The notes under the pieces: generated by a model | What the model was told of the DNA's origin: nothing | The model's input: the letters and a program-made list of their open reading frames with translations, nothing else | The model's database searches: none | Shown here: positions 39,994-48,480 of the stretch, piece after piece | How positions within the stretch are numbered: the first letter of the stretch is position 1 | How the letters are laid out: each line of letters begins with the position of its first letter | Assembly: GCA_046349635.1 (NCBI GenBank) | Contig: JAXMBX010000027.1 | Coordinates: forward strand, 1 to 64,000 | DNA from: JAXMBX01 sp046349635 | Lineage (GTDB): Bacteria; Planctomycetota; Planctomycetia; Planctomycetales; Planctomycetaceae | Reading direction: 5' to 3' | Length of the DNA: 64,000 bases | Made by a program: the position numbers and the translations under genes

Positions 39994-42456
39994 TCAGTGG
40001 GCCGCCGCCTTGGGGGCATCCTTCTGCGGGATTCGCATGGCGTAGAACGATCGCCAGACGAAGTACAAGGCAATGATAAAGCAGATCACCCCGACGATCG
40101 TGGTGTAGTCGTAGCTCTTGCCGGCGTGGGCTTTTTCCTTGATCTGGACGGCGATTTCGACCGCCAGCAGGCCAAACAGCGTCGAGAACTTGATGATCGG
40201 GTTCAATGCGACGGAGGTCGTGTCCTTGAACGGGTCACCGACGGTATCGCCGACGACCGTCGCCGCGTGGACCGGAGTATTCTTTTCCTTGAAGTCCACT
40301 TCCACCAGCTTCTTGGCGTTATCCCACGAACCACCCGCGTTCGCCATGAAGATCGCCTGGAACAGGCCGAACACCGCAATCGAGATCAGGTACGCCACGA
40401 AGAAGTTGGGGTCGAAGAACGCGAACGCCAGAGTAATCGTCATCAACGCGATAAAGATGTTCCACATGCCTGCCTGGGCATATTCCGTGCAGATCCGCAC
40501 GACCGTGATGGAATCGTTGATATCCGCTTCGGTCTTGCTGAGATCCATATTCTTCTTGATGAACTCGACGGCACGGTAAGCGCCGGTGGTCACCGCTTGG
40601 ATGGAGGCCCCCGAGAACCAGAAGATGACCGAGCCGCCGCAGATGAAACCGAGCAGAACCGGGGCATCCGTCAGCGACAGGTGCAACATCTTGGCCTTAT
40701 CGAGCAGCAGGATGATCGAGAAGATCATCGTCGTCGCGCCGACGACTGCCGTTCCAATCAGCACCGGCTTCGCAGTCGCCTTGAAGGTGTTCCCCGCGGA
40801 GTCGTTGGCCTCCAGGTAATGCTTGCCCAGTTCAAAGTCCGGGGTGAACCCGAAGTCTCTCTGAATTTCCTCCTTGATTCCCGGGATATGCTCGGTCTGG
40901 GCGAGTTCGAACACCGACTGGGCGTTGTCGGTGACCGGTCCGTAGCTGTCGACGGCGATATTCACGGGCCCCATGCACAGGAAACCGAACGCGACGAGAC
41001 CAAACGCGAACACGGAGGCATACGTCCCCATGACCGCTTCCAGCTCTCCCTGGCTCACCTGATACGCAGCGGCCATCAACCCCGCAATCAGAATCCCTTT
41101 CCAGAAGGCGGAGAAATTCCCGGCGACAAGCCCGGAGAGAATCGTCAAGGACGCTCCCCCTTCACGGGAGGCCGTCACGATTTCGTGGACGTGCTTGGAG
41201 TGCGAACTGGTGAAGACCTTGGTGAATTCCGGAATCAATACGGCCGCCAGAGTCCCCAGGCTGATAATCGAGGCCAACTGCCACCAGATATGAGTCAGGG
41301 CGGTGACCTTGCCGGCGGCATCGGTCACGGAGAGGTCGCCGATCAACAGCCAGCTCATCAGGTACGACGTTGTGATGCACAGGATTGAGGCGATCCAGAT
41401 CAACCGGGTCAACGGTTCTTCAAAATCGAATTCCTTCAGCCCCTTGTACTTCTTCTCGGAGATGGACTGATTGATGAAATAGGAGAGTCCGGACATGAAA
41501 TCCATCAGGAACCGCATGGCAAAAATCCAGACGATGAGCTTGGCCTGGATGTGCGGGCTGGGAATGGCAAGGGTGATGAAGGAGATCAACGCGACGCCCG
41601 TCACGCCGTAGGTTTCAAATCCATCAGCCGTCGGGCCGACGGAGTCACCGGCGTTGTCGCCCGTGCAGTCAGCGATCACGCCGGGGTTACGGGGATCGTC
41701 TTCCTTCACGTTGAAGACGATCTTCATCAGATCAGAGCCGATGTCGGCGATCTTCGTGAAGATACCACCCGCGATACGGAGAGCAGAGGCACCCAGAGAT
41801 TCACCGATCGCAAACCCGAGGAAGCAGTACCCGACAATGTGCCGCGGAACAAACAGGAGAATGATCACCATCATGACCAGTTCGAGCGAAATCAGGAACA
41901 GGCCGATGGACATTCCGGAGCGGAGGGGAATGTTGACGACGTCCCACGGCTCGCCGCGCAGCGAGGCGAATGCGGTGCGGGCGTTGGCGTAGGTATTCAC
42001 CCGGATGCCGTAGTAGGCGACCCAGTAGGAGCCGAGCATACCGACGATCGAGAACAGGAGGACGAGGCCGGCGGTCTCGAATCCTTCACCCTTCAGCGCG
42101 ACGAAGTAATACGTCATCGCGGAGCCGATCAGGACGAAGAGCATCAGCAGGAATTTTCCCTGCTGAAACAGATAGGTTTTGCAGGTCTTGAAGATGATGT
42201 CCGCGACGTTGAGCATCGACTTGTGCGCGGGGAGCATCGCAATCTGACGTCGCAAGTAGAGGCTGATCCCCAGGGTTCCGCAAATGACCCACGCACCCCC
42301 GAAGAGGAGATGCCAACCGGAGATGCTCATCCCCAGGAGGGAAAACTTTCCTTCGTGCAGATCGGGAATCGCGAGATCCGCTTCCCCTGCAATGGCCTGC
42401 GTAGCCGAGAGACAAAACAAACCGATAATCGACAGCAGTTTTCTGGCAGAGTTCAC
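39994..42456 (-). CDS. hppA: membrane-bound proton-translocating pyrophosphatase
   Basis: Protein of 820 residues, about 16 membrane helices. The catalytic cytosolic motifs are present: DIGSDLMKIVFNVKEDDPRNPGVIADCTGDNAGDSVGPTADGFE (residues are one run, quoted only in part by function: the PPi/Mg site), and near the C-terminus the GGSWDNAKKLVE and HAATVVGDTVGDPFKDTTSVALNP segments. The signature GNTFKATAK has Lys at the position that distinguishes K+-independent pumps from the Ala of K+-dependent ones. The enzyme couples PPi hydrolysis to H+ (or Na+) transport across the inner membrane. A signal-like first helix is present. Its PPi supply may be linked to ppdK, though the genes are far apart. 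Confidence 0.95.
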   Translation of the reverse strand: MNSARKLLSIIGLFCLSATQAIAGEADLAIPDLHEGKFSLLGMSISGWHLLFGGAWVICGTLGISLYLRRQIAMLPAHKSMLNVADIIFKTCKTYLFQQGKFLLMLFVLIGSAMTYYFVALKGEGFETAGLVLLFSIVGMLGSYWVAYYGIRVNTYANARTAFASLRGEPWDVVNIPLRSGMSIGLFLISLELVMMVIILLFVPRHIVGYCFLGFAIGESLGASALRIAGGIFTKIADIGSDLMKIVFNVKEDDPRNPGVIADCTGDNAGDSVGPTADGFETYGVTGVALISFITLAIPSPHIQAKLIVWIFAMRFLMDFMSGLSYFINQSISEKKYKGLKEFDFEEPLTRLIWIASILCITTSYLMSWLLIGDLSVTDAAGKVTALTHIWWQLASIISLGTLAAVLIPEFTKVFTSSHSKHVHEIVTASREGGASLTILSGLVAGNFSAFWKGILIAGLMAAAYQVSQGELEAVMGTYASVFAFGLVAFGFLCMGPVNIAVDSYGPVTDNAQSVFELAQTEHIPGIKEEIQRDFGFTPDFELGKHYLEANDSAGNTFKATAKPVLIGTAVVGATTMIFSIILLLDKAKMLHLSLTDAPVLLGFICGGSVIFWFSGASIQAVTTGAYRAVEFIKKNMDLSKTEADINDSITVVRICTEYAQAGMWNIFIALMTITLAFAFFDPNFFVAYLISIAVFGLFQAIFMANAGGSWDNAKKLVEVDFKEKNTPVHAATVVGDTVGDPFKDTTSVALNPIIKFSTLFGLLAVEIAVQIKEKAHAGKSYDYTTIVGVICFIIALYFVWRSFYAMRIPQKDAPKAAAH

Positions 42457-42623
42457 GAGCGCACCACCCTGTCTATGCTTGATCTAACGGATCGGGGAGA
42501 GAGATGAGACCGGCAGCCGTGCCGGACAATTTTCTCAAAAGCATAGAGGGTTTGCCGGTTGATGAAAAGTCTGTAAGGGTCGGGAATTGAGGGTTCCGGC
42601 AATCCTTGGACCTGGTCAGGTCG

Positions 42624-42670
42624 GGCCTCAAAAGGCCTTCCTGGAGCAACGGGTACAGGCTTCAGCCTGT
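42624..42670. repeat. short palindromic (REP-like) element
   Basis: Two adjoining hairpins: GGCCT-caaa-AGGCC at 42624-42637 and the perfect ACAGGCT-tc-AGCCTGT at 42655-42670, in the gap between hppA and the propeller gene. The second palindrome resembles dispersed ACAGGCT/AGCCTGT elements, but only one copy was noticed in the window, so repeat status is an inference. Confidence 0.3.
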
Positions 42671-42728
42671 GGACCTGCAGGAGCGATTTCTGGTCGAAAA
42701 ACCGCCGCAAACCACCCCGGATCGACTC

Positions 42729-43811
42729 TCACGCGAACCGTAACGAGTAAATCGGAGGAAGCTGGGTCGAGACCGTCCCCCAGGAACAGCCTCGGTCCTC
42801 GGAAATGTGCAGGCTCCCCCCCACCGTTCCCATCGCGAGGCAATTCGCTTCGAGGTCCAGCGAGTGGCGGAACACGAAGTCATAACAATCCTTCTGGGGA
42901 AGTCCGCTTCCCAGTACCTGCCATGTCTCTCCCCCATCTTCCGTCTGGCACACGCACAACCTGCGATTCACCGCCACACGGACTTCGTCGCTCTCCGCCG
43001 GGACAACCCAGGCCCGGTTGCCATCCTCCGGATCGACCGCCACCGCAAACCCAAAATGGGCCGTCTCCCCTTTCTTGGAGACCGCCTTCCAATTCGCTCC
43101 CCCGTCACGGGTCATGAAAATCCCGCAGTGATTCTGCTGCCACAGGATGTCCGGCTGCGACTCGCATTGCACGACAAGGTGCGGATCGTGTCCCACTTCC
43201 ACGTCCGGGTTGGGGAGGAACTCGGCCGAGAGTCCCTTGTTCCGCGGATGCCACGTTTTGCCCCCATCCTCGCTCAGGAAGACCCCCGCGACGCTGACGC
43301 CGACTGCGATGCGGTCATGATTGCGGGGATCCACAAGGATCGAGTGAATGCCCGGCTCATTCATCCCGCCACCGAACCATTGTTCGGAGCGCGAGGGATG
43401 ATTCCACAGGGATTCGACGAGCTGAAAGTTTTCACCCCCATCGTCACTCTGGAACAGTCCCCCGGGGACGGTGCCGAGATACAGCCGTCCCGGTTGCTGG
43501 GCACTGCCAAACGCAAGGCACCACTGATAATTCAGTGTGGCAGGCTTACCCGGTTTGTATTCGGTCCCTTCAGGGTATTTGGGAACCGGGAGTTCTCTCC
43601 AGGTTTTCCCCTGGTCCTCCGAGCAATGCAGCTTTGGGCCCCAGTGTCCATGTTGCAGGCAGGCATACAGTCGGCCGTTACGGGGATCGACCGCCGCGTA
43701 CGTGACCTGGGCACCGACGTGTCCTTCCCGGACCAGTTCCCAGCTCTTGTCACGCCGTTCGAAAATCAGGATCCCTTTGCGCGTTCCCAGAATCAGTTGC
43801 TGTCCGCTCAC
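42729..43811 (-). CDS. Asp-box (BNR) beta-propeller protein
   Basis: Protein of 360 residues with no signal peptide. Six Asp-box motifs are seen at propeller spacing: SEDQGKTW, SDDGGENF, SEDGGKTW, TRDGGANW, TEDGGETW and SEDRGCSW. The family is described as WD40/YVTN/BNR-like or exo-alpha-sialidase-like, but catalytic residues of sialidases are not evident. It ends in IYSLRFA. The upstream gene, a MoaD/ThiS-like protein, stops three bases before this start, so the two are translationally linked. The pairing is the main clue to function. Confidence 0.8.
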   Translation of the reverse strand: MSGQQLILGTRKGILIFERRDKSWELVREGHVGAQVTYAAVDPRNGRLYACLQHGHWGPKLHCSEDQGKTWRELPVPKYPEGTEYKPGKPATLNYQWCLAFGSAQQPGRLYLGTVPGGLFQSDDGGENFQLVESLWNHPSRSEQWFGGGMNEPGIHSILVDPRNHDRIAVGVSVAGVFLSEDGGKTWHPRNKGLSAEFLPNPDVEVGHDPHLVVQCESQPDILWQQNHCGIFMTRDGGANWKAVSKKGETAHFGFAVAVDPEDGNRAWVVPAESDEVRVAVNRRLCVCQTEDGGETWQVLGSGLPQKDCYDFVFRHSLDLEANCLAMGTVGGSLHISEDRGCSWGTVSTQLPPIYSLRFA

Positions 43812-43814
43812 GGT

Positions 43815-44093
43815 TTAACCTCCCGATAATGCCGGCATGACGTAGACGTCGTGAACTCCCGCCAGGGAATCACTCAATGTTTGGCGATCTCCGATCCAGC
43901 GCTCATCCAGAAAGATGTTAACGTGCTGACGGAGCGAACCGTCATCCTGAATGAGATACGCCGCCACTCCCGGAAACTCCGATTCCAGCGACTGGATCAA
44001 CTCCCGCACGGTCGTTCCCGCGGCTTCACACTTCGGAGGCAGCGCATGGTGACGGATCAGACCGGTGGGAAAATGGACCTGGACCACGCTCAA
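43815..44093 (-). CDS. MoaD/ThiS family sulfur-carrier-like protein
   Basis: Protein of 92 residues with a beta-grasp profile: VQVHFPTGLIRHHAL, TVRELIQSLESEFPGVAAYLIQDDGSLRQHVNIFLDERWI, DSLAGVHDVYVMPALSGG. The C-terminal Gly-Gly is what is activated to thiocarboxylate in MoaD and ThiS. No moaE, thiG or activating E1-like gene is nearby; the only partner is the Asp-box propeller gene three bases downstream. It could be a sulfur or protein-modifier carrier for an unknown pathway. Confidence 0.82.
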   Translation of the reverse strand: MSVVQVHFPTGLIRHHALPPKCEAAGTTVRELIQSLESEFPGVAAYLIQDDGSLRQHVNIFLDERWIGDRQTLSDSLAGVHDVYVMPALSGG

Positions 44094-44194
44094 GCTTTCC
44101 GGGGAACCACACAGAGGAAAAGACGGGCCATGGAAAAATACGGACCGTGGAAATTTTATCGCATCCGATTTTGAATTGATACAATCGGCAGACC

Positions 44195-45558
44195 ATGTAC
44201 AGACTCCTCCTTCTCCCGCTGTTCATTTTGGTTCAAGTTCGGCTGCTGGCTGACGAACCGCCAACGCGGAAGCCCCCTCCCCTGCTGTTGAAGGGTGCGA
44301 GCGTCTTCGATTCCGTCGCGGCGCGAATGTTACCCCCGCACGATGTCCTGATTCGGGAGGGAAAATCGAGCGGGTCGAGCCTGCTGCTCCCGGGATTGCC
44401 GTCGATGGGGAGACACGGACCCTCGATCTCCATGGAAAATTCTTGATCCCGGGTATGATCGATGCCCACGTGCATTTGGTCCACGTCTTGGATTTTGCCC
44501 ACGTCACCGGGGACGAGATTCTCCCCTTGTTCACGGCCGCCGGAGTGACCTCCGTCCGAAGCGCCGGGGATGAAGTCGTGGCCGCGACTGCGGTCGCCCA
44601 TTATGCCCGTTCCCATCCCGAGACCTGCCCGCGCGTGTTCACCTGTTCGCCATTGATCGATGGTGATCCCGTGTACCACAAGGACATTGGAATTCCGGTG
44701 ACGGACCCGGAACAGGTTCCCAAATTGCTGGATGACATGCGGCACTGGGAAGTCCGGACGGTCAAGATCTACGCCCGCAGCAAGCGGAATGTTGGCCAGC
44801 GGGTCATTACGGAGGCCCATCAGCGGGGGATGATCGTCACTGCTCATCTCGGGGCGTATTCCGCACAGGATGCCGTCGCAGACGGCGTCGATTGCCTGGA
44901 ACACATCTGGTCCGTCTTCAATTACGTGATTCCCGCAGCGGTCGCCCAGAAACCCGGGCACAGGGGGACGGTGGATTTCAATAATCCGCTGGTGAAAGAA
45001 TTGGTCCCTGAATTGGTTCGCCGAAAAGTCCGAGTGGATCCGACCCTCTCGGTCTTTCGGAACATGATTCTGCTGAATGATCTGCCGGAGGTTGCCAACC
45101 ATCCCGACAACCAGACCGTTCCCGAGCGTCTCCGCCAATTCTGGCCCCGGTACACCCCTCCACCCAAAGCTCCTCTCGAAGAACGGCGGGCAGAGTTCCG
45201 GAAGTATCAGGAACTGACGGGAATACTCCACAAGGCGGGCGTCACGATCCTCGCGGGAACGGATACTCCGGAGCCGAATGTCGCTCCCGGATTGTCCCTG
45301 CATCAGGAATTGGAATTCCTGGTTCAGGCCGGACTAAGCCCAGCCGCAGCCCTGCAGGCGGCCACGATCAACAATGCCCACATCCTGCGGGAGGGAAAGA
45401 CCCTAGGCTCGATCGAGGCGGGAAAATGGGCGGACCTGGTGATCCTGGAGGCAAACCCGTTGGACGACATCCGGAACACCCGGCGGATCCAGTCGGTCGT
45501 CAAAGGCGGAAGCCTGGTGACCCCTGCCGAATTGCTGCGGCTGGTTCCAAGGAAATAA
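44195..45558 (+). CDS. secreted amidohydrolase, split by one missing base
   Basis: The restored protein has 454 residues. The signal peptide (RLLLLPLFILVQVRLLADE) is followed by LLLKGASVFDSVAARMLPPHDVLIREGK. One base is missing at about 44361-44365 (GGGAAAA); with it the frame continues IERVEPAAPGIAVDGETRTLDLHGKFLIPGMIDAHVHL. The amidohydrolase site has HxH in DAHVHL, a Lys in VKIYARS, His in TAHLG and HIW, and Asp in AGTDTPEP. The end GSIEAGKWADLVILEANPLDDI is typical of imidazolonepropionase/prolidase-like amidohydrolases. Substrate unknown; it acts outside the cytoplasm. It is divergent from the MoaD-like gene. Confidence 0.85.
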
Positions 45559-45603
45559 AGGGCATCCGGAAATACAGGGGATCCAGGGATTTGATCAGTG
45601 CAT

Positions 45604-45640
45604 AAAAAAAAGACCCCCCCAGGATTGGAAGGGTCTTCTT
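45604..45640 (-). terminator. rho-independent terminator, minus strand
   Basis: On the minus strand AAGACCC pairs with GGGTCTT across a G/C-rich loop and runs into at least seven T's. It lies 43 bases after the Cys-rich gene stop in the convergent gap with the amidohydrolase; the plus-strand side has a weaker T tract (TCTTCTTT), so it may serve both. Confidence 0.75.
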
Positions 45641-45682
45641 TCATGCAATCAGACGCTCACGCGTCAGCTCACACCAGCGAAA

Positions 45683-46084
45683 TTACTTCGCGGGGGCGGG
45701 AGCCGGAGCGGGGGCGGGAGCCGGGGCCGGAGCAGCGGCGGGAGCCGGAGCAGCAGCGGGAGCGGCGGCCGGAGCACAGCAGCTAGCAGCAGCCGGAGCA
45801 CAGCAGCTCACGGGAGCGCAGCAGCTGGGAGCGCAGCAGCTACGGGGAGCGCAGCAGCTGGGAGCGCAGCACTTGTGCTTCTTGGGACCACAGCAACGAG
45901 TGTGGCACTTCTTCGGAGCACAGCAGGACGGGGCACAGCAGCTGGGAGCGCAGCAGGCGGAAGCACCGCAACCGCTGCAGCCACAGTTCTTGCGACCGAA
46001 AGCCTGAGCTTCCTTGCCGCCCACGAAGGACAGACCGACCATGATGGCGCAAACTGCAACCAAACCCAAAACCTTACGACTCAT
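45683..46084 (-). CDS. secreted Cys-rich CCAP-repeat protein
   Basis: Protein of 133 residues. A clear signal peptide (VLGLVAVCAIMVGLSFVGGKEAQA) is followed by a Cys-rich stretch built of CCAPSCCAP-type units, with CGCSGCGASACC, KKCHTRCCGPKKHKCC and SCCAPRSCC, and then a tail of Ala-Pro and Ala-Ala-Pro repeats. About a quarter of the residues between 34 and 110 are Cys. Secretion and dense Cys pairs suggest a disulfide-linked or metal-binding surface protein; no domain family is recognised. GGAGG lies 7 bases before the ATG. Two perfect dyads sit upstream, and a strong terminator follows, so it is a single-gene unit, likely strongly expressed. Confidence 0.8.
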   Translation of the reverse strand: MSRKVLGLVAVCAIMVGLSFVGGKEAQAFGRKNCGCSGCGASACCAPSCCAPSCCAPKKCHTRCCGPKKHKCCAPSCCAPRSCCAPSCCAPVSCCAPAAASCCAPAAAPAAAPAPAAAPAPAPAPAPAPAPAK

Positions 46085-46111
46085 TTCAATCCTCCAATAC
46101 TGTCAGAAACA

Positions 46112-46123
46112 CGTTTCGAAACG
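46112..46123. promoter_or_regulatory. perfect 12-bp palindrome CGTTTCGAAACG
   Basis: A perfect dyad 28 bases upstream of the Cys-rich gene start, in its leader or promoter-proximal region. It could be an operator for a dimeric regulator. Confidence 0.35.
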
Positions 46124-46173
46124 GAAGAGCGGAAGAATCCTTCACTTTTTTAAATTGCGTTGATCCTCCCGCA

Positions 46174-46186
46174 ACACACAGTGTGT
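46174..46186. promoter_or_regulatory. perfect 6-1-6 dyad ACACAC-A-GTGTGT next to a -10 box
   Basis: On the minus strand a TATTCT -10-like hexamer (46189-46194) lies three bases upstream of the dyad, which would place it over the transcription start of the Cys-rich gene. The position suits repression. Confidence 0.35.
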
Positions 46187-46524
46187 ACAGAATAGTCTGA
46201 CTGGGGTAATCCAGGTAATTCAGACGATCATTCCGAAAGAGTAGTTTAAGATAACAAACGGAGATGCGTTGTCAAACGACGATTGAAAAAAATGAGATAA
46301 ATAGGCTATTTGCGTCGTGTTTGCGGCCACATGTGCCGGTTGCAACAGCCCCCCATATCCACCCCACTGAAATCTTTGTAACTGACATAACCGCAAAGCA
46401 TTTGCAGCTATTCTCGCAGTCCCATTTGTGTGACCTGTTAGAATGCCGCAAAATGACTCCGCGAGGCCGGAAGGGGGTCTCGAAGAGCATCCTGACTTGC
46501 CCTTTTGAGAAATGAGTTGAGTTG

Positions 46525-47382
46525 ATGGCTGCACGAAGTTGGTCCCTGGCGGACCGCATACTGACGTTCGATCAGAGACCTCTTTATATGGGGATCCTCA
46601 ACGTCACCCCGGACAGCTTTTCCGATGGAGGAAGTTACGGGTCGCTCCAGGCTCTCCTCGAACAGGCACACAAGCTGGTTGCCGAGGGGGCGGGAATCCT
46701 GGACGTCGGGGGAGAATCGACCCGGCCGGGAGCGGAACCGGTCCCGCTCGAAGAGGAACTACGCCGGATCGTTCCGGTCATCGAACTCCTCGCGGCGGAA
46801 CTGACCGTCCCAATCTCGATCGATACCTACAAGGCCGAGGTGGCCCGCCGGGCGTTGGAAGCGGGAGCCCGGATCGTCAACGACATCTCCGGTCTGACCT
46901 TCGATCCCGAGATGCCCGAGACCTGTGCGAAGCATCGGGCCGGGGTGATCTGTATGCATATCCAGGGAACGCCGCAGACCATGCAGCAGAACCCTCAGTA
47001 TGGGAACGTCGTCCCCGAAATCGCCGCCTGGCTGGAGCAACGGCTGGAGGAACTCGCTGCCCAGGGAGTCCCCCGGGAACGGGTGGTTCTGGACCCGGGG
47101 ATCGGGTTCGGGAAGACCGCGGAACACAACCTGCAGATCCTCAGTTCGATCGCTGAGTTTCACAAACTGGGGCGACCGCTCTGCATCGGGCACTCCCGCA
47201 AGGGTTTTTTGGGGACGATTCTGGGCCGGCCTCTGGCGGACCGGATGTATGGCACGGTTGGAGTTTCCCTCGCTCTGGCTGAGCAAGGGGTGGAAATCCT
47301 GCGGTTGCACGAAATCAGCCCGACGCGGGATTGTCTGGCCTCCTTTCAGGCCGTGCGGGAGGCCGGTTTGCGCGGAGAGTAG
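46525..47382 (+). CDS. folP: dihydropteroate synthase
   Basis: Protein of 285 residues from the ATG at 46525; a TTG directly before it is also in frame but not needed. Key motifs: PLYMGILNVTPDSFSDGG, ILDVGGESTRPGA, PISIDTYKAEVARRAL, IVNDISGL, VICMHIQGTPQTMQ, VVLDPGIGFGKTAEHN and IGHSRKGFLG, which together form the pterin and pABA sites. It condenses dihydropterin pyrophosphate with pABA to give dihydropteroate in folate synthesis. The gene stands without other folate genes here. Confidence 0.95.
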   Translation: MAARSWSLADRILTFDQRPLYMGILNVTPDSFSDGGSYGSLQALLEQAHKLVAEGAGILDVGGESTRPGAEPVPLEEELRRIVPVIELLAAELTVPISIDTYKAEVARRALEAGARIVNDISGLTFDPEMPETCAKHRAGVICMHIQGTPQTMQQNPQYGNVVPEIAAWLEQRLEELAAQGVPRERVVLDPGIGFGKTAEHNLQILSSIAEFHKLGRPLCIGHSRKGFLGTILGRPLADRMYGTVGVSLALAEQGVEILRLHEISPTRDCLASFQAVREAGLRGE

Positions 47383-47531
47383 TACCCGGCGCGTGACGAG
47401 CGGCGTTCGCATTCGGTATGATGCCGGTCCTCTGTCGATTCAGGCCTCCGTTGTACCAGGCCTCCGTCGTAACACGATTGTCGCCCCGTTTTCCTTGTGA
47501 CGAAGCCCCAGTTAAGAAGAGTTGTGCGTTC

Positions 47532-47927
47532 ATGAGTTCCGAAACCCCCGTTGTCCCTCCCGCCGATCAACCTGCCAGCCCCCCTGCCCCCGGGACGGAC
47601 AAGCCTTTGATTCCGTACGACCTGTTTTCACAGGTGGAATTGAGGATTGCGACGGTCCTGGAAGCTCGGGAGCATCCGAACGCCAACAAGCTGCTCCTGT
47701 TGAAGATCAAGGTGGGGGCGATCGAGAAGCAGATCGTGGCGGGGATCAAGGCCCATTATTCCCCCGAGAGCCTGGTGGGGACGCAGATTGTGATCGTGAA
47801 CAACCTGGAGCCGGCGATGCTCCGCGGCGAGGAGAGCCACGGGATGCTGCTGGCCGCCTCTGCGGACGATCAGGTGGTGGTCCTGCGTCCGGACAAGCCG
47901 ATCGTCCCCGGCGCCAAGGTGAAGTAG
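47532..47927 (+). CDS. tRNA-binding-domain protein (MetRS C-terminal / CsaA-like)
   Basis: Protein of 131 residues. After a Pro-rich N-terminal tail of about 25 residues comes an OB-fold EMAPII-like domain: FSQVELRIATVLEAREHPNANKLLLLKIKVG, QIVAGIKAHYSPESLVGTQIVIVNNLEPAMLRGEESHGMLLAA and IVPGAKVK. This is the C-terminal tRNA-binding domain of dimeric methionyl-tRNA synthetases, here as a stand-alone protein; it could act in trans with MetRS or as a CsaA-like chaperone. The ATG at 47532 gives a compact domain and has AAGAAGAG upstream. Confidence 0.88.
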   Translation: MSSETPVVPPADQPASPPAPGTDKPLIPYDLFSQVELRIATVLEAREHPNANKLLLLKIKVGAIEKQIVAGIKAHYSPESLVGTQIVIVNNLEPAMLRGEESHGMLLAASADDQVVVLRPDKPIVPGAKVK

Positions 47928-48480
47928 CACACCGGGCTGCGCGGTCAAATGCCGGCTCGATAAAGGGTCGGCGTGAGGCGACAGGTCCGAGAAAGCGCGC
48001 CGGGGAGCACATACTGCACGTAGTCGTGCGCGCTCGAGGAAATTGACGACAAAACTCTCCGCCATCTGGCCAAGTTTGCGATTCTTGGCATAAAGCAGCA
48101 CAAAATCGACGTGCCGGCTTTGGCGGGAGCGGCGACTTGTTGCAGCAGACGGCTTTTCGGACGGCGGGGGAAAGGTTTGGGAGGGGCGGGGAAAAACTCG
48201 GATAGGTGTCAGCGGGGAAATCCACTAAACATCTCCCCTTCTCCCCACCGTGAATTCGACATTCGATTGTAATTCTTACATCGAATTGCCGATGTAAGTA
48301 GAAGCATCCCTTCCTGCAGCAGCCTCGCAGACGGAAACTCCTTCCCCCTCTTGAGTGTCGCTCACGGCAGGCGAGGCTTCCCTCCGGGGCAAGCGACGGT
48401 GAATTCATGGAGAACGCCTTCCCAGCGCTTTGGGATCGCGAGGGAGTAAACGTTAGAGCAGTGAATAGACGGTCCGCGGA
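47928..48480. other. intergenic region upstream of the FG-GAP gene
   Basis: About 550 bases without a supportable gene. It contains the alternative hairpin element at 48262-48298 and otherwise G-rich and C-rich tracts. The FG-GAP start at 48481 has no strong ribosome site; in-frame starts a little downstream (MAWSWWNLF) are also possible. Confidence 0.4.
48262..48298 (+). promoter_or_regulatory. two mutually exclusive hairpins (candidate RNA switch or operator)
   Basis: TTCGATTGTAA (48262-48272) can pair with TTACATCGAA (48276-48285) with a single-base bulge, while TTACATCG within it can instead pair with CGATGTAA (48290-48297), extending to nine perfect base pairs. The two hairpins share the middle strand, so only one can form at a time. 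The element lies about 180 bases upstream of the FG-GAP gene. It may also simply be a DNA dyad operator. Confidence 0.35.

Larger units (their letters stand above)
46085..46524. other. A+T-richer intergenic region with two dyads
   Basis: Holds the divergent promoters of the Cys-rich gene and folP. Base composition is richer in A and T than the neighbouring genes. Two perfect palindromes (46112-46123 and 46174-46186) lie on the Cys-rich side; no gene is supported. Confidence 0.5.

Noticed and set aside
39997..41388. A 463-residue plus-strand frame opposite hppA
   Set aside because: Shadow of the pyrophosphatase; highly charged and without any fold signature.
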